From: Aquicella lusitana
GTDB lineage: Bacteria; Pseudomonadota; Gammaproteobacteria; DSM-16500
DNA: 64,000 nucleotides
Reading direction: 5' to 3'
Assembly: GCF_902459475.1 (NCBI RefSeq)
Contig: NZ_LR699114.1
Location: 558,001 to 622,000 of the forward strand
Part shown: positions 42,558 to 51,979 of the stretch, piece after piece
Position numbering within the stretch: the stretch's first letter is position 1
How the letters are laid out: every line of letters starts with the position of its first letter
Notes under the pieces: model-generated
Database searches by the model: none
What the model saw: the letters and a program-made list of their open reading frames with translations, nothing else
What the model was told of the DNA's origin: nothing
Program-made: the position numbers and the translations under genes

Positions 42558-44885
42558 TTACAAACCTATATTGTTCATATCTATGACATCTTGTTGGCGA
42601 CACTTGCTGTGTCTCCAACGAAATGACCACTCCAAATTGATATCGAGGTTGCCTTTAAAAATAAGCAAAGTGTGAATTAAATTTGCACGCATTATTTTAC
42701 TATTTTCACTGGAGGGTCCTTTGAGCTTGTAGCAATGTGAAAACTGAATTGGGAGTAAAAGAGTAGAAGTTGCTTTGCTTTTGGCCGTTATATGGATACT
42801 TCCTTTTTTAAAGATCATTTTAACTTCACGAGCAGGTATGAAATCAATTTTATCAGGCAACTCAACGTAGGCTGTGGTTTCAAGAAGTTCCGGATCAGCT
42901 TTTATTTTTTGATAAAATTCTTCCACATTATGTAAGGGCAAGAGCCGAGTTGGTGAATAATTACCTAGATTAGGTTTGGATAATTCATACAAATAAAGCG
43001 TTGCATGTTTACCTGCTTTAAGTTTGTGGCGCAACCTTACGTTTGTATTGGAAACCGGCGCGTCGATGATGATGAAGCGTACTCCCATAGCACGTAAGAT
43101 ATTTATATTTGCTGCGTGTGGAAAGGCGAAGTGCGTTTCGGCAGCATCTCCTGGATTGCTAAGAAATTTTATTATGTAAAATGTTAAGGGACGAGACAGT
43201 CCTTGTCCATATTCTGAAAGAGTAGGAATATTCCAAGTCCAAAGGTCTAACAGATCATGACTACTGCCAGTTTCTTTAGCGGCTGCTGTAAGAAATTCCT
43301 CAAATTGTCCTGCTTCAACAGCAGTAGTTTTTCTTACCCCTGCTACTTGCCTTAGGCTTCCATTTTTATTTCCATATAGGGTAGCAACTATACCCTTAAA
43401 GGACTTACCAGGGTGCAAAGCGGCCTCTTGTTGTAATATGTTAATAATGGGCGTTAATTTATGGCGATTCTCAAGCATAATAGAAGTTTGGGGAATTTTT
43501 GCCTCAGTTTTAATTGCTTTTATGGTTTCTCCAGGGTTGGTGTAAAGCACAATCCCAACGAAAGTAATTATGCCAAGGGTGAATAGAAAATAGATTGATA
43601 ATAAAATTGAGCTGAAAGGGCGTTTTAATCGATAGGTGATTATATTAATTGGCAGAAACAAAATATATAAACTATAGAGTGCGAATAGCGAATACATCAT
43701 TAAAAAATAACAGACGGGCGCAACAAGAGAAGAAAGAATGCTAAGGCTCATTAGCACAAACATGACCAACAGAGCTGTCCAACAAGCCGCGATGAGAATT
43801 CCTACGCGAGCAACTGATAAAGGCATTGTCAGCCACGCGGTGATACCGCCAGCGATTATTGCAATGTTTAACCAAAGAGCACTGACTGAAATTGGCCAGT
43901 TGGGGAAGGGCGGACAGTATACTCCCCAAATACAAAGCGTGTTCCACACACCAGCAATATTTTCTTTGTTAAGTGCATTGAAAAAATTATGAAAGTTTAT
44001 GGATAAAATAGGTTGGTGTACCAAAAATCGCGCTGAATAAGCCTTTGCGCTGGCATAAAATTCCGGTAACCCTAATATAAGCAAGGTACCAATAACTACC
44101 AATCCACCGAAACATCGCCAAAGAAATTGTTCTCTTGTTTGCGAAGAGATAACTATGCAACTCAACAAAAGCACTGTTCCTATCATCACACCAGCATTAT
44201 AAAAAGGCGCAACTACCAAAATCATAGTAATGAGTAATGTCAAAAGCCCTACTAGAAGGAGATTTTTCCAAAACCTTTTTAACTTAGGTAGATTAGATTT
44301 GTTTCCGATGTTTAAGCATGTTATTAGGCAGGTATTAGACAATGCTAACGTGTGGCCAAACATAGGCGCTACAGTGAACCATCCCGCAAGGCCAAAATAA
44401 AAGTTAAAAGGTGGAAATAGGAGAAGACACGCCCAAATTGAAGCTGCAAAGGAGTGTAGAGGTTTGAAATGAAGCGTAAGCCCCAGTGCAAAAGTTGATA
44501 GGATTACCTCTAAAGCGTAAATTGTATAAGATGCAAGTATTTTTATACTCTGAGGCATTCCTGAGAAAAAAACCCACTGTCCCGGATCAAAATACGGATT
44601 AATCGTGACTAGCATACTAGTCATCCCTTGTAGGGGATTCATTGAAGTCAAATCGTAAAGGCCAGACCATTCAGCAGTTTTAAGGCTAATCCACAAATTA
44701 TATTCGCCATCACGATACATATATAAAAGCTGAGGGAAGCGCATCCAACCTGGGATTAGAACTACTAATATAATAATAAATGCAAGCCCAAGTAAAAAAG
44801 TGTTTAAAAAAAACCTCCAAGTTATGCCTTCGCTAGATAGGATACGCTTTTTTGCGATTGGCAAATTTATTTTATCTAAATTCAT
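42558..44885 (-). CDS. GT-C-like polytopic membrane protein (paralogue 2)
   Basis: This large membrane protein has about ten to twelve helices and a C-terminal periplasmic part of about 320 residues. It shares with 46050-48626 an acidic DG in loop 1, a M-N-P/I-N-P-(L/F)-Q-G-M motif, N-I-P-T-L-x-E-Y-G, L-Y-L-Y-E...N-L-G-x-Y-x-P-T and the terminal C-R-Q-Q-D. The likely start is ATG 44885, where the spacing to the first helix matches the paralogues; the longest frame opens with TTG at 44969 without a ribosome-binding site. Probably a periplasmic glycosyltransferase using a lipid-linked donor; the activity is inferred from fold and context. Confidence 0.7.
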   Translation of the reverse strand: MNLDKINLPIAKKRILSSEGITWRFFLNTFLLGLAFIIILVVLIPGWMRFPQLLYMYRDGEYNLWISLKTAEWSGLYDLTSMNPLQGMTSMLVTINPYFDPGQWVFFSGMPQSIKILASYTIYALEVILSTFALGLTLHFKPLHSFAASIWACLLLFPPFNFYFGLAGWFTVAPMFGHTLALSNTCLITCLNIGNKSNLPKLKRFWKNLLLVGLLTLLITMILVVAPFYNAGVMIGTVLLLSCIVISSQTREQFLWRCFGGLVVIGTLLILGLPEFYASAKAYSARFLVHQPILSINFHNFFNALNKENIAGVWNTLCIWGVYCPPFPNWPISVSALWLNIAIIAGGITAWLTMPLSVARVGILIAACWTALLVMFVLMSLSILSSLVAPVCYFLMMYSLFALYSLYILFLPINIITYRLKRPFSSILLSIYFLFTLGIITFVGIVLYTNPGETIKAIKTEAKIPQTSIMLENRHKLTPIINILQQEAALHPGKSFKGIVATLYGNKNGSLRQVAGVRKTTAVEAGQFEEFLTAAAKETGSSHDLLDLWTWNIPTLSEYGQGLSRPLTFYIIKFLSNPGDAAETHFAFPHAANINILRAMGVRFIIIDAPVSNTNVRLRHKLKAGKHATLYLYELSKPNLGNYSPTRLLPLHNVEEFYQKIKADPELLETTAYVELPDKIDFIPAREVKMIFKKGSIHITAKSKATSTLLLPIQFSHCYKLKGPSSENSKIMRANLIHTLLIFKGNLDINLEWSFRWRHSKCRQQDVIDMNNIGL

Positions 44886-44969
44886 CCATGAAGTCCGTAG
44901 TCTGTTGAGTGCAGTGATCAGCTTTATACCATTTTTTTTAGACCCAAAAAAGGCATAAATTTTTATCAA

Positions 44970-45533
44970 GCTTGTTGAAAGGATTTAAAATTGCTCTAAG
45001 ATAATTTTAAGAAAAGAGATTCCCATCTGTTTACGCTATCAAGACTGATTTCAGTATCATCCGAGGTTGTGTATGTGAATAGAGATTATTGATATCGATT
45101 GTCAATTATTTTTTCAAATATAATATTTTGGTGAATTTTATATCAGCCAGCTTAACTTTAAATGCAAATCCCAAAATCAGAGGAACTTCAAGTTACTAGA
45201 TATTTATTTAATCTGGCCTAAGTTGGGATTTTTATGCCGTGTTTGATGCTGGTGAATAGCTAGTTAGTCTGATAATATTTCTTCGAAATCAGTGTAATGG
45301 CATAAAGGTACATACAGATCTAGCGAATGATTTTTGCTTTTTTTTAGGCGCGATTGCTAATTTTTTTATTCCGCTTTTTTAATTAGGAGATAAAGGCTAT
45401 TTCAAAATAGTTGAGTACAACAGTCTGCATTAGATAGCGCTAGGATAAACATATTGGCTTGTTAAGAGGGATTGTAGAAAGATTATCAACCGGATAATTT
45501 AATGGATAAATCTACAGCGATACAAGAGGTTCT
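44970..45533. other. Intergenic region with degraded duplicate sequence
   Basis: No intact gene is visible in 564 bp. The stretch 45246-45303 matches the promoter region before the 38769 methyltransferase (about 38715-38773), including TGATAATAT. The 35 bp before 45534 match the end of the AglD-like gene. The middle genes of the original block have been deleted. The leftmost 250 bp show nothing I recognise. Confidence 0.6.
45246..45303 (+). repeat. Duplicate of the 38769 upstream region
   Basis: It is about 75% identical by eye to 38715-38773, including the extended -10 TGATAATAT. It is the left anchor of a collapsed copy of the 38.7-42.5 kb block. Confidence 0.6.
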
Positions 45534-45993
45534 ATGACAGATATCAGTTTTATCGCAACTTGCTACAATGAAGAAAAGCATGTCATTGGTGAGATTAAAA
45601 CGCTTCAAAAAGTAGCGACTATTTTAGAGTTAACACATGAAATTCTTGTTTTTAACGACGCTTCAATGGATGGCACGTCATCCGTAGTTAAAGCATCTAT
45701 GCAACAATTTTCTCATATTCCTGCCCATGTTTACCAGAATAAAGCAAACAAAGCGTTACCTATAATTTTGTTGAGGACGCTTTATGCGTTGGCATGTTGA
45801 AGCGACCGGACTTGATAAGCAGGCCGAGTTGATTATTCGGTTGTTGAGACAGGGCAAAAGTTATATTGAAGTGGCTGTAGACGGTTTTGATCGTGAAGAA
45901 TCTGTTTTATTTAGCTTAAGAAATGTTTTATCGATTTGCCATTCAATAGTTAAAATTTCGCTATCAAGGCTTCTGGTGGTTGTATTGAAATAA
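45534..45993 (+). pseudogene. Decayed copy of the GT2 gene at 41813-42517
   Basis: The first 75 or so codons match the N-terminus of the 41813-42517 enzyme (I-S-F-I-A-T-C-Y-N-E-E-K-H). A one-base loss in A-A-A-G-G-C-G shifts the frame near 45750, and about 240 bp of the middle are deleted. The last 69 codons match the intact enzyme's C-terminus from M-R-W-H-V-E-A-T-G-L onward. Neither fragment can fold as a glycosyltransferase. Confidence 0.88.
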
Positions 45994-46049
45994 ACAGTAT
46001 AGGATTTAAAAAATTCTATTAGCATAATTAGTCTTATCAGGAAGATATT

Positions 46050-48626
46050 ATGGAGTTAAAAATGATAAAGGTTGTTTCCAAGGGAAATTTGATTATTGCG
46101 GCTTCTATATTTTGTTTTTTTCTCATTTTTCTTTTTAGTTGGCTTGTTAATGGAGGTGCATGGGTATGGGGCTTATATTCAGAGGTTGATGGTCAACTTG
46201 CCGCATGGCTTTCAAAATTCTTGATTGGGTGGGGAAAGCCCTTTGATATGAGTACCATTAACCCTTTTCAGGGCATGGGATCTATATTTATGCCCATGAA
46301 CCCATGGTGGAATCCTGGCGCCTTAGTTTTGGGATTTTCCAGCAATACATTAATTAATTTTACTATTTCCTATTCGATTTATTGGGTGGAAATTTTTCTT
46401 GCTACCTTTTTTTTGGCAAAGACAATAGGTTTAAATAAAATAGAATCGATTCTTGCCGCAGAGATATATGTTTTATTTTTTTTTCCTCCATTTTCTGCTT
46501 ATTTTCAAGCCATCCCTTTTTTTTCGCTCGCCCCAATGTATGCGCATTGGATGGCAATTATAAGCGTAATGACAATTGCTTATATCAAATTGGGCGAATA
46601 TGGAACGTTTTATAATATTTTGCTGGTTTTTTTTCTCGTGGTTGCGAGTTTCTTATTGGCTCTGACAGCGGGGGCTTATTTTATTCCTTATGTTCCTGTA
46701 TATGCGTTATTGGTTTTTGGATTTTTCCTTTACAAAATCAATCGCCAGCACCTGTTTTGGAAGATAGGAGCAATTTCCTTAGTAGCGTGTCTTTTTTTAA
46801 TTATGCATGGTTATCATTACTATACAGACACATTTAAATATATCTCCGCTGCTGCTGATATGCCCAATAATAAAATATCATTTTCCATGCCTAAGGCATG
46901 GAATAATCACGCACATGTTTTATTTGCCCCGCCAATCTTTTTTATCTATTTTCATGTTGTTGCACTTCTAGGTGGATTGGTTGGGTTATTTTCCCAACAT
47001 GGTAAATATAGATGGATTGCCGTTAGTTTTCTTTTAATTGCTTTAATCCCGGATGGCGTAGCGTTTGTACTCGAGAATGGTATAGTTTCTGGTGGAAGCA
47101 TTAGTCAAATCAATAACTATTATTATCTTTGGGCTGCCTATCCTATATACTGTGTTTTTGCAATTATATTCGTATCGTTTTTATGGCGCCAAGTTGTTAG
47201 ATTGAAATGCGTACTAGTAAGAAATTTTTCAATTAATTTGGCCCAGCCTATTTTCATAAAGAGTTGGAATACTCTTTTTCCTTTTATAATATTATTGATA
47301 CCACTTATTATACCAGTGTTAGCAATCAAAATTTGGCTTGATACTTTCGCGAATAATTCCGAGTCTCTTAAGGTTCCCAATAAAACACCTATTGTGGACT
47401 ATCTCGAAAAGCAAACAGCGCTTAAACCAGGCGTGATTTTCAGAGGCACAACGGTTACCTATCTTGCCAGCCAAAATTCTCCATTGAGGCAGCTTTTTGA
47501 ATCAAGTGATGCAGATCATCACTTTAATCCAAATAAATATATATTAGCACGAGAATTTTTAAATAAGCGATTTGGTAATAGACATATGTTTTCTGATTTG
47601 TGGAATTTTAATATTCCTACTCTCGAGGAATATGGGCACTTGATATCCTTACCCATCTATGTTTTTTTTAAAGCTATGTTAGCTGAAAAAGATGATGTTT
47701 ATAATCGTCATTTTTTAAATGTCTATAAATTGAATTTAAAGGTTCTGAAAGCATTAGGTGTGAGATATATTATCTCTGATAAAGCTTTGCATGGTACCGA
47801 CCTATCTTTGGTGATGATTCAAAGAATGCAAGGGTCTGCGGCAGCTGCTTACGTAGATTATAATGTCTCCATTTCTGCTAAAAGGGCTTTTGACGAATTA
47901 CAAAAAAAATACAAGATTAATGATGTCATATCGAGCTCAGTATTCAGAGCAGAATTTAAAAACAAATTGAATAAAATTCACCCTCATATGCAGCAAGAGA
48001 ATGAAAAAACTGCTACCTATTTAGAATCAGCAATAAATTCTGCATTAGGAGCAAATCAGCAGGCAAATTGGTCATACGCTGATTTGGAAAAAATTAAAAG
48101 CTATTTCAATATTGTCATGTTTACGTGGATGGCTAGTCCTCCTTTATATTTATACGAAATTAAAAATGCTAATCTTGGGACTTATAATCCAACCAATATA
48201 ATTCGAGAAAATTCAGCCAAGGAAATATTTCTCCAGCTGTCAAGGCCAAACTTCTCGTTTGATAAGTCGGTTATTGTTCAAAATGTATTGCCCAAGAATA
48301 TAGTTAATCAATTGGTTAAAGCAAAAAACTCAGAGATGCGATTTGGACGGAACGTTATACGAGTTAAGGCTGAGAGTGCTGGGTGGTCTTTATTGCTTTT
48401 ACCTTTACAGTACTCCCATTGTTTCAGCGTTACTGAAGTACAACGTTCGCCCAGCACAGAACCCACCACCCGTTTGATTCGCGCTAATTTGATACATAGT
48501 GCCTTATTATTTAAAGGGAAATTGGATGCTAAATTAAATTTTAATTTCGGAATAGGTAGTAATGTTCACTGTAGGCAGCAGGATATCAACGATATGAAGG
48601 AGCTTGGAATAATTACAAGTGTTTAG
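46050..48626 (+). CDS. GT-C-like polytopic membrane protein (paralogue 3)
   Basis: The 858-residue protein starts at ATG with AGGA upstream. About ten to twelve helices span residues 12-400, with loop 1 holding E-V-D-G-Q-L and I-N-P-F-Q-G-M-G. The periplasmic C-terminal half holds N-I-P-T-L-E-E-Y-G, a unique insertion of roughly 110 residues not seen in the other two (about 605-710), then L-Y-L-Y-E-I and terminal C-R-Q-Q-D. Likely the same type of lipid-linked sugar transferase, with a different acceptor or donor. Confidence 0.7.
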   Translation: MELKMIKVVSKGNLIIAASIFCFFLIFLFSWLVNGGAWVWGLYSEVDGQLAAWLSKFLIGWGKPFDMSTINPFQGMGSIFMPMNPWWNPGALVLGFSSNTLINFTISYSIYWVEIFLATFFLAKTIGLNKIESILAAEIYVLFFFPPFSAYFQAIPFFSLAPMYAHWMAIISVMTIAYIKLGEYGTFYNILLVFFLVVASFLLALTAGAYFIPYVPVYALLVFGFFLYKINRQHLFWKIGAISLVACLFLIMHGYHYYTDTFKYISAAADMPNNKISFSMPKAWNNHAHVLFAPPIFFIYFHVVALLGGLVGLFSQHGKYRWIAVSFLLIALIPDGVAFVLENGIVSGGSISQINNYYYLWAAYPIYCVFAIIFVSFLWRQVVRLKCVLVRNFSINLAQPIFIKSWNTLFPFIILLIPLIIPVLAIKIWLDTFANNSESLKVPNKTPIVDYLEKQTALKPGVIFRGTTVTYLASQNSPLRQLFESSDADHHFNPNKYILAREFLNKRFGNRHMFSDLWNFNIPTLEEYGHLISLPIYVFFKAMLAEKDDVYNRHFLNVYKLNLKVLKALGVRYIISDKALHGTDLSLVMIQRMQGSAAAAYVDYNVSISAKRAFDELQKKYKINDVISSSVFRAEFKNKLNKIHPHMQQENEKTATYLESAINSALGANQQANWSYADLEKIKSYFNIVMFTWMASPPLYLYEIKNANLGTYNPTNIIRENSAKEIFLQLSRPNFSFDKSVIVQNVLPKNIVNQLVKAKNSEMRFGRNVIRVKAESAGWSLLLLPLQYSHCFSVTEVQRSPSTEPTTRLIRANLIHSALLFKGKLDAKLNFNFGIGSNVHCRQQDINDMKELGIITSV

Positions 48627-48635
48627 CAATTTCTA

Positions 48636-49475
48636 TTATAGAACTTCCTGAGCACTTCGAAACCAGGTTCGAACGTTTTTTATCCAGATTTGGATGGGTA
48701 GTAATGCTGCATGCCTGAGAGTGGATACCCTTTCACCAGCGATGCCTGTTGGTGGAAATTCTCCGCGCTGTGGATGATAGTAAGTCTTGAAAACAATATC
48801 CCATAGAGGAAAAAAAGCAGCGAAATTTCTGTCGAAATGCTTATCTAGGCGACTATGATGGATTCTATGTACCTGAGGTCCTCCAAAAAATCGGGTTAAA
48901 GGTCCAAGTTCAAAGCGTAGATTGGCATGTATGAAATAACCCCATGAAGTGAAAAGCATGCCAATGACGCCCGCCGGCATGGGATCGAGCTTAAATAACA
49001 CAGCAAGCGGTATTGCAAGAAAAGGAATGCGAAAAAGCTCTTCTAGCCAATGATGACGACTTGCTGACGATGCATTGACATGCTCGTCTAAATGATGAAT
49101 TTTATGCTGAGCCCAAAGCATAGGAATAATGTGTTGAAAGCGATGGAACCAGTAATAGAAGAAGTCAGCAATAATTACGCCTAATAACCCCGCTGCTACT
49201 TGCAAGCCAATGTTGCTACCGGAGGCAAAGCGCAAATCGATTAGCCCCATGCCCACTAATGCTCCTGCTTTGGTTACAGCGGCTGCACTTACTCCTCCCC
49301 AGTAACTGCTTGCAATAAGATAGAGGAGCGTGATGCGTATATTGAGAAAGTAAGCGTTCAACGGCTGTTCCAACTCAGCTGGCATCCAACGTTCCACTAC
49401 AGCAAAGGCGACCAAATTAGCGATAGTTACTGGTAACCCTAAGCCAGAAATAAAAGTAACGAGCGTTTCCCACAT
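48636..49475 (-). CDS. Sterol desaturase/fatty acid hydroxylase superfamily protein
   Basis: This 279-residue integral membrane diiron hydroxylase has histidine boxes H-R-F-Q-H, H-K-I-H-H and H-R-I-H-H in the standard order, with helices between. ATG 49475 fits the GGAG ribosome site better than the GTG 6 bp upstream. It may hydroxylate lipid A acyl chains or another lipid. It sits between GT-C-like genes, but a link to the glycan is not shown. Confidence 0.83.
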   Translation of the reverse strand: MWETLVTFISGLGLPVTIANLVAFAVVERWMPAELEQPLNAYFLNIRITLLYLIASSYWGGVSAAAVTKAGALVGMGLIDLRFASGSNIGLQVAAGLLGVIIADFFYYWFHRFQHIIPMLWAQHKIHHLDEHVNASSASRHHWLEELFRIPFLAIPLAVLFKLDPMPAGVIGMLFTSWGYFIHANLRFELGPLTRFFGGPQVHRIHHSRLDKHFDRNFAAFFPLWDIVFKTYYHPQRGEFPPTGIAGERVSTLRHAALLPIQIWIKNVRTWFRSAQEVL

Positions 49476-49588
49476 TTTCACTCCCTGAATGTATCATAGA
49501 TTAAGTCTATAATATTATAGACGAGCTCCCTCATTTTCTACCTGACGAAGATTTTAGCCATCTTTAAATTAAACTTTACATTTGATAA

Positions 49589-51844
49589 TTAGCAGTGTCC
49601 GTTTTGATTTCGCTTTGCAACAAGCCATCCACCTATTAACTGAGGGTTGCAGTAGTCATTCTGTAATGTCGCAAGGAGCTTTTGATTAAATGAAGTTTCT
49701 GGTAATCGGGGCTGTATAAATGAATCAGCCGGATCATCAAAAAGTAAAAAGTCAATTTTTTTATCTTTGATTTTCTGTATGAGGTTATTGAAGTTGCTGT
49801 TTGTTAATGACAGGCCAAAAAGGTTGCCTGTCCAAAAAGGTCCAGGGGTATTAGCAGTTTGATCAGTAAGCACAGGTATTGAAGTTGACCATGCAATTGA
49901 ACCTTGCGATGCGAGATTCCTCAGGGTTTTGGCACGTTCCTGTAAATGAGAGCAATAATCCGCTGGTAGTACTAGTCCGCCCGCACAACCTGGCTGAAAT
50001 CCCGAACGCCACTGGTTGCTATATAGCGGATCAATTACAAAGTAGGGTAGATTTTTTGCTGCGATTGGAAGCAATATCAACGATCCAATAACGAATGGTA
50101 CCATGCTTTGGTAGCCTTTTGTAAACATTGGAATGAGCAAAAGGCTATAAAGAGCAATAAAAGTCCATAAATTCCAATCATCAGGTCGATTTATGTAATA
50201 AGGGAACCAGACCAAAAGCATTGTTGCAATCGCACTCGTCATTGCATCGGGTGCAATGGATTTCCGATCAAATATACATTGCATAGATTGCATAAATTTG
50301 TAACTGGCGTGTGCCATGATGACGATTACTAGAGAACGCAAAGGTAACGCAAGCCCCCCAAAACCGCCGGTAAATAATAAAAAGAAAGACGCCAATGATT
50401 TTATATCGGTTGGAAAAGGCCATGCTTTAAAAAAATAGCGATAACTCAATGCAAGCATGAGGAAAACGGAGAACAAGGCCACCATGCCGCTTATAGCGGA
50501 AGTCACCCACGCTCGAAGAGGCTGATGACGTAATTGTACTAGCCATGCCATGCCTAAACCGGCAGTCGCAACTACACCAGTTTCGAAATTGGCAATAAGC
50601 GCAAATCCTGAAACTCCACCAGCAATGCCCCCTGCCCAGATTGTTGATGTTCGGTTGATTAGAAGCACAAAGCAAATTGCGACAGGTACCATTAAGAAAC
50701 GTAATCCTGATTGATTGGGGTACCATACGGCAAAGCCATCAGTACTAAGCCAAGGCACAACGGCAACGGCGAGAAAAGTCATTGCTACAGCACGACTGCT
50801 TTGACAACGTATGCGAAGCCACCCAGCCAAAGCAAATGCAACAAGACAGAGTACTTGGCCTGCTTGAGTGATGCGGATTAACATTGCAAATGTTGGAATC
50901 TGTATCTCTTTCGCTATAATGCCAATCAAGGAAGACCAGAGCATGCTATAATAGGGCGGACTGTCAATAGAAAATAAATGCCCAGCAGCTAGCTGTCGTC
51001 CTCGATACATAACCATATCATAATGCTGGTCAAAGCCTTTCAATGCCGAAGCAACTGGTTCAGGCGTATGAAGCCATCCGGGTAGTAGTGCGCTGATGAT
51101 TAGGATAGCTATAAAAGCCCACGCAATCCAGCGTAATCTTGCATAATAAGCTGTTAAGGCTACGATAATCGTGATTAACAGAACCATCCATGCTCTAACA
51201 TCAAGGCTGGAAGTCCATACACTTACCACTGCGGAAATTAAAATCAAGATACCAAACATAGCTGACGAACTTTTTTTAATAACAAAGTGATCACTATTAT
51301 TTTTGGAGAGTAGTCCGATAATGAAAGACGAACCTATAATAAAGCACAAAAAAACTTCATATGCGGCTCGCTGGGGAAACGAGTCGATGATACCGTATAA
51401 ATCAACCTGCTCTGGCAAGAATATTTGTAATGTTTGGGGATTATAAGGAATCAGAAAATACGTTCCAGCAAATAAGATGAGGGCTATTCCTACAGATAAA
51501 CATAATCGCTGATCCAAATGGCAAAAATGATTGCTGGTACTGTTGTTCCATTCAGTAATGCCATTCATAATAAAGGCAAAAAAAGCTTTGAGGGTAAATT
51601 TTTTATTTATATGTGTTGATGCTGAGGGGGGTGTTTTTTTATAGACAATGGCTAACCAAAGTGATGCGATTAACAATAGTTGTGTTGCTACAAGAGAAAA
51701 TCTAATACCAATTGAATTGTTCCAATGAACAAGTAAATAAAAATAAATAAGTATTTGGCTGATCAATAAACAAAAAAGTAATCCGTGTAGAGCAAGATGC
51801 TTTGCAAATTTCATGCGGATTATTTCTACTGTATTTTTTATCAT
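49589..51844 (-). CDS. Large polytopic membrane protein, unknown (GT-C-like topology)
   Basis: The 751-residue protein has 14 or more helices with a periplasmic C-terminal tail of about 120 residues. A loop with F-D-Q-H-Y-D-M-V (near residue 270) is acidic and sits about where GT-C enzymes keep their catalytic residue. It shows no clear identity to the three-member family in this window. Function cannot be named beyond a possible oligosaccharide or lipid-sugar transferase. Confidence 0.55.
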   Translation of the reverse strand: MIKNTVEIIRMKFAKHLALHGLLFCLLISQILIYFYLLVHWNNSIGIRFSLVATQLLLIASLWLAIVYKKTPPSASTHINKKFTLKAFFAFIMNGITEWNNSTSNHFCHLDQRLCLSVGIALILFAGTYFLIPYNPQTLQIFLPEQVDLYGIIDSFPQRAAYEVFLCFIIGSSFIIGLLSKNNSDHFVIKKSSSAMFGILILISAVVSVWTSSLDVRAWMVLLITIIVALTAYYARLRWIAWAFIAILIISALLPGWLHTPEPVASALKGFDQHYDMVMYRGRQLAAGHLFSIDSPPYYSMLWSSLIGIIAKEIQIPTFAMLIRITQAGQVLCLVAFALAGWLRIRCQSSRAVAMTFLAVAVVPWLSTDGFAVWYPNQSGLRFLMVPVAICFVLLINRTSTIWAGGIAGGVSGFALIANFETGVVATAGLGMAWLVQLRHQPLRAWVTSAISGMVALFSVFLMLALSYRYFFKAWPFPTDIKSLASFFLLFTGGFGGLALPLRSLVIVIMAHASYKFMQSMQCIFDRKSIAPDAMTSAIATMLLVWFPYYINRPDDWNLWTFIALYSLLLIPMFTKGYQSMVPFVIGSLILLPIAAKNLPYFVIDPLYSNQWRSGFQPGCAGGLVLPADYCSHLQERAKTLRNLASQGSIAWSTSIPVLTDQTANTPGPFWTGNLFGLSLTNSNFNNLIQKIKDKKIDFLLFDDPADSFIQPRLPETSFNQKLLATLQNDYCNPQLIGGWLVAKRNQNGHC

Positions 51845-51979
51845 ATACTTTTTCTCATCGTTAGCAATAAGTTTAAGCTAGCATGGTTTAAGCATGTTAT
51901 GCCAAACATATAACATGCGCATGTCATATCTCGCTTCGTTTTTGCAAAGCAAACAAAAAAAATTACAATGGCTATTTCG

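Noticed and set aside
45784-45993. Small independent ORF
   Set aside because: It is the C-terminal remnant of a frameshifted GT2 copy.
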